DNA from: Tritrichomonas musculus
Lineage: Eukaryota > Parabasalia > Tritrichomonadida > Tritrichomonadidae
Assembly (NCBI GenBank): GCA_039105265.1
Contig: JAPFFF010000018.1
Span: 1,674,001 to 1,738,000, forward strand
Direction of reading: 5' to 3'
DNA length: 64,000 bases
Shown here: piece by piece, positions 60,680-64,000 of the stretch
Position numbering within the stretch: the first letter of the stretch is position 1
How the letters are laid out: every line of letters starts with the position of its first letter
The notes under the pieces: generated by a model
What the model was told of the DNA's origin: nothing
The model's database searches: none
What the model saw: the letters and a program-made list of their open reading frames with translations, nothing else
Made by a program: the position numbers and the translations under genes

Positions 60680-62204
60680 TTTTATGCCACGAAGAACAAA
60701 AAACATAACACGGCTTCAAAGACTCATTGCATATGGAATATTGCCTCCATAGCATCAATTGATGCTATGTGAGAAAGTGTTTTTTATGAATATAAGCAGA
60801 TAATCTTAAATACAGTCATTGGATTAGATGGTAGTTGGGACCATAGGCGTAATGGGATGAACTGTATTGTTGTTGTTACAGATCAGATCAGGAAAAAAAT
60901 CATTGACTTTGAAATAATAAGGAGATCAAGCAAGTCAATGTCAACCGCTTTTTTCCACACAACTTAATGAGTGTTACAATTCTATTAAATCACACTGCAA
61001 ATGAAAACTAAGTAAAAAAAAATTATTGACGGTCAACTGCAAATGAAAATTAAAAACTTTTTTTTCTCGTCTTTTTAAGTCTAAAAAAAAAAATTGACAT
61101 AGTCAATTTTTACTTATTTTATCTGTTATTGCCAATATAAAGGTTAAACTCAGAGATGCTTTTACCATTTTGGCCAGTGGTTTCAGATATTCAAATGCCC
61201 CTGATTTTTGTATTATTAAAAAATTGGCTGAAAATATTTGTGCAGAAAAAGTTCGAACTGCACTACTGAATAATGAATTGGTGGTTGCTTTTGATGCTGG
61301 ATGGGCTCACTGACTCAATGCCCACCAATGTATCGACGCATTACTAGATGTTTTAACTGGCTATGTCTTGGCATTCCCAATCGAGCACCATTCAAATGAA
61401 GAAAACGCTACTTTAACTCACACAGACAAGAGTCCTAATTTGATGGAAAAAATAGTTCAGAAGCAATTTTGAATCAAACAAATGTAAGTCATGTTCCACT
61501 GGTCACAATTGTTCATGATTGTGACATCGGCGCTAATAATATTATTCAAGAATTGTGGCCAACTGCTAATGTGTTGTATGATCCTAAGAAGAAATATTTT
61601 ACCCAATAGAAAAAATGACCCAAATCTTATATTAATAGTACATAAAGGCTATATCACAACTTTAAAATATTGGAAGTCTGATCTTAGTGAATATCCTTCG
61701 GTTGCTGAACTTCATGATCCTGGTCATATGAAAAAAACAATGCAAAAGGATCTGATGAACATAGCAATAATATTTATAATTTTGTATAGTTGTCAATACA
61801 CAAAAGAATGAATCATTTCCGAGCAACAAAGAGTTGAAGAAAGATTTCAAAAGAGGAAGCTCCATAACAAGCGATGGAAACGTCTGATACTAACAAGAAA
61901 AATGGATCACTTACTAAAAATGACTGAAGATTATGAACGACTCGCGGACGACGTGTTAGATTACTCATCAGAAACGGATCACTTTCACGTCCCGATACAA
62001 GCATTCCAACGTGAATGGAACTGCGTAACAACGATGCAATATGCTCTAGAGTCGCTACAAATGTGGCTAGCATTTGGTGAAGAAGTACCACATGTCGGAA
62101 CAGTTTCCGATGACACCGAACCAGAAAAACCAAAGAAAGTTACAGAAGTCCAAGAGAAGGTCTTCAAAATCACTTCTTCATCTGAAGAAGATTTTAATAA
62201 TTAA
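60680..62204 (+). mobile_element. Decayed DDE transposase relic (two partial copies)
   Basis: Two stretches encode the same RNase H-like first strand. One is VIGLDGSWDHRRNGMNCIVV then VTDQIRKKIIDFEII at about 60818-60930. The other is VVAFDAGWAH, then LNAHQCIDALLDVLTGYVLA, at about 61274-61365. The second copy also retains an upstream helical block (KLRDAFTILASGFRYS), the second Asp region VTIVHDCDIGANNIIQELWP (61499 onward), a His-Met region (HDPGHMKKTM) and a C-terminal acidic tail to 62204. Multiple stops and phase changes interrupt both, so it is inactive. The DGSWxHRRNxxQC pattern is that of eukaryotic DDE transposases with a D-G-S-W first motif. The superfamily cannot be fixed, and no end repeats were found. 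Whether the two copies are tandem or nested is unclear. Confidence 0.65.
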
Positions 62205-62226
62205 TCAATAAAAGATTAATTTCTTA

Positions 62227-62233
<7 letters not shown>

Positions 62234-62280
<47 letters not shown>
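62234..62280 (+). repeat. 47-base poly-T tract
   Basis: Uninterrupted T47, the longest homopolymer in the window, 29 bases after the last codon of the transposase relic. Confidence 0.95.
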
Positions 62281-62281
<1 letters not shown>

Positions 62282-62382
62282 TAAATTGATAAAATTTATG
62301 AATTTCATAGGGGTAATGTAAAAATTTTGAAAATTTTGAAAAATTATCTTTTTATTTAAAAATGCCAAAAAACAATAAGAAT

Positions 62383-63220
62383 TTATATGACAATTTTTAA
62401 TCTTAATTTTGATCCTTTTCTAAAAAGGATTGATTCATTAAAATCAATATCATGGTCAATCACTTCTTTAGATTGGTCAAAGGATGATAATTGAATAAAA
62501 TATTCTGTTGGTCGTTCATTTGTTTCTTCTGTAATGATTTTATCTGGTATTAACTCGTTTGCAATTGAAATCGTTGATGTAGGTGAATATATATATTGAT
62601 TTCCGAAATCAAATTGAGGATGATTATGATCTAAAATATAATGAATAGTTTCACAAGGAAAACTAATAATATTTGTTAAAGTAACATTGTTACCTAAACA
62701 AAGCTTTTGATTTTCAAGAGTTAATGGTAATTTATCAATTAAAACTTGAAACATAAACTGATCTTGAGCAATTTGTTGAAATCTTCGAAGTGTTTTAGTA
62801 TCAATATCAACAGGTAATTCAAATGTAGAATTATCAGATATATAATGATCAAAACATAATTCAGGATCAATTTCAACATACGAACCTTCCATAACACCTG
62901 TATCATTAAAAAAATGATAAGTATTGTAATTTTCTGTTTTAAATGGTGCTAATTTAATTTTTAATTCTTCAAAAACAACAGGAGGAGGAGGTGCTTCATA
63001 TATTGCTCTAATTGTTGAATTTGGTGATACTAAAAAATCATTTAAAAATGTATATTCAGGATTTTCCCTTGTTAAAACAATATTATAAGGAACAGCAGGA
63101 ATTTGAATCGGGATTTGAATACTAGAATCCTTATTTATAAATGTATTTCGATTTAATTTAAATGTTGCAGTCTTTTTATATAAAGGTATTTCATAATCAG
63201 GATCATATTCAAATTCATTA
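62383..63220 (-). CDS. Unassigned protein, 3' part; frame open to the inserted element
   Basis: An open stretch from about 63220 down to the stop at 62383. It reads FINEFEYDPDYEIPLYKKTA, then PPPVVFEELKIKLAPFKTEN, and ends in KGSKLRLKIVI. It has no ATG until 62892 but clear coding composition throughout, with paired hydrophobic strands and Pro/Asn turns suggesting a beta-rich, multi-domain protein. It ends upstream at an inverted-repeat element, beyond which further coding-like sequence follows on the same strand. Family unknown. Confidence 0.5.
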
Positions 63221-63228
63221 ATAAAGTA

Positions 63229-63534
63229 AAGTTCAAAACCCCCTAACGATAAAAAAACCCCCTAACTTTTTTAAAATTTGAGAGAAAACTTTTTATAGAT
63301 CAATAAATATTCATTCATTTTAATATATTTAATAATGTATTCAATATTATTTATGTATTATAATTTAGAAGCCCTGATTTTAACTTTACAAAAAACCCTA
63401 ACTTTTTTCCATATTTAAATTTAAATTCAAAAGAAAGTACTTTTTGCCATCAAAAAAGGCTAATTTGAGAGGGAAAAATGGTCAAAAAAAGTTAGGGGGT
63501 TGTTGAAAAAGTTAGGGGGTTTATTCCTTTTCTT
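63229..63534. mobile_element. 306-bp MITE with doubled CCCCCTAAC inverted repeats, TA target duplication
   Basis: Bordered by TA at 63227-63228 and 63535-63536 with terminal AAG as in the elements at 30238 and 39348. The left end carries two copies of AACCCCCTAAC (about 63237-63247 and 63259-63266). The right end carries two inverted copies of GTTAGGGGGTT (about 63491-63501 and 63511-63521). No coding capacity. It lies inside an otherwise continuous coding stretch. Confidence 0.7.
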
Positions 63535-63539
63535 TATTT

Positions 63540-63960
63540 AAAATAGATAAAGCAAGGATTAATGGGTTTTGTATATCGATAATTCTTAAATTATCCATTA
63601 TATCAGGAGATATACGAACAAACGATTTGAAAAATCAACATCACATTGTAAAAGTTCCGGAAACGGAATAGGTGGTGAACGAAATGATATTCTTGAACCA
63701 ATAGCTGGTATTATACCATCACAAATCCATACTGGATTTTGTTCATCTAAAATAATATCAAATTTAGAAGCTGTTATATTCCTGATGAAAGACAGATTTG
63801 AACCAGTATAAAAATAATAAGGCGTTAGTAGTGATGGATGTTCCGCATGGGGACCAGATAAATTTCAAATATAACAGCCACATCTAACCTAATTTTGATA
63901 TTCACATAACCATTTAAAATTAAGCTCCAGACCTTGAATTTTTGCTGAAATGTCATAGTC
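63540..63960 (-). pseudogene. Unassigned coding remnant, probably 5' part of the split sequence
   Basis: The minus strand encodes protein-like blocks such as SFDLDYDISAKIQGLELNFK, PYYFYTGSNLSFIRNITASK, DIILDEQNPVWICDGIIPAI and DIMDNLRIIDIQNPLILALS, interrupted and running off the window end. Order and strand suggest it belongs with 62383-63220 across the inserted element. Family unknown. Confidence 0.4.
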
Positions 63961-64000
63961 CAAATCAAAGGAATCTATGGTCTTTTAAAGGAAATTGCAT

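Overview
The window looks like a chromosome segment of a trichomonad (Parabasalia), probably Tritrichomonas or a close relative. The DNA is very AT-rich with many poly-A/T runs, most genes are single uninterrupted frames with short 5' regions, and Asn/Ser/Glu/Lys low-complexity tracts are common. The set of divergent eukaryotic housekeeping proteins (histones H3 and H4, 14-3-3, MOB1, MYST acetyltransferase, BET-like bromodomain proteins, HECT ligase, RNase III) and Sel1 and ankyrin families also fit. Genus is inferred from these traits only.

Layout. 1-9 kb: the 3' part of a very large Ser/Glu/Lys-rich repeat protein, a beta-helix-like protein and two membrane proteins. 9.5-16 kb: decayed Sel1-repeat and PARG-type remnants around an intact ABCA-type half transporter, then a PX-domain protein. 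17.5-19.8 kb: a GH47 mannosidase-like gene split by a 766-bp inverted-repeat element with 8-bp target duplications. 20-28 kb: MED4-like Mediator subunit, BET-like protein, PDI-like thioredoxin protein, Dicer-like RNase III, C2 protein and MYST acetyltransferase. 28-34.5 kb: two ankyrin genes that appear to carry introns, separated by a gene-free nest of at least four transposon-like elements inserted next to or into each other. 34.7-59 kb: dense ordinary genes, including a second BET-like protein, 14-3-3, GGTase-I beta, a DUF6629-like membrane protein, a coiled-coil protein, a CSN3-like PCI protein, a DRC5/TCTE1-like LRR protein, an ankyrin-RING ligase, MOB1, H4, RPF1, H3, a UBE3A-like HECT ligase with AZUL finger, a FOP/FOR20-like LisH protein and an SCP-type CTD phosphatase. 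59-64 kb: a second 8-bp-duplication element, a DDE transposase relic, a 47-bp poly-T run and an unassigned coding remnant carrying another inverted-repeat element.

Themes. Many genes serve chromatin and transcription (H3, H4, MYST, two BET-like proteins, MED4, CTD phosphatase), ubiquitin or signalosome functions (HECT, ankyrin-RING, CSN3-like), or the flagellum/basal body (DRC5-like, FOP-like). They are scattered on both strands, with close divergent pairs rather than operons. The most unusual observations are the precise element insertion in the GH47 gene, the nested element cluster at 29-32 kb, frame-breaking AT-rich inserts at the same place in ankyrin repeats of three genes, a shared H3/H4 upstream box resembling an E2F site, and a recurring ACTTTTTCA-like promoter motif.
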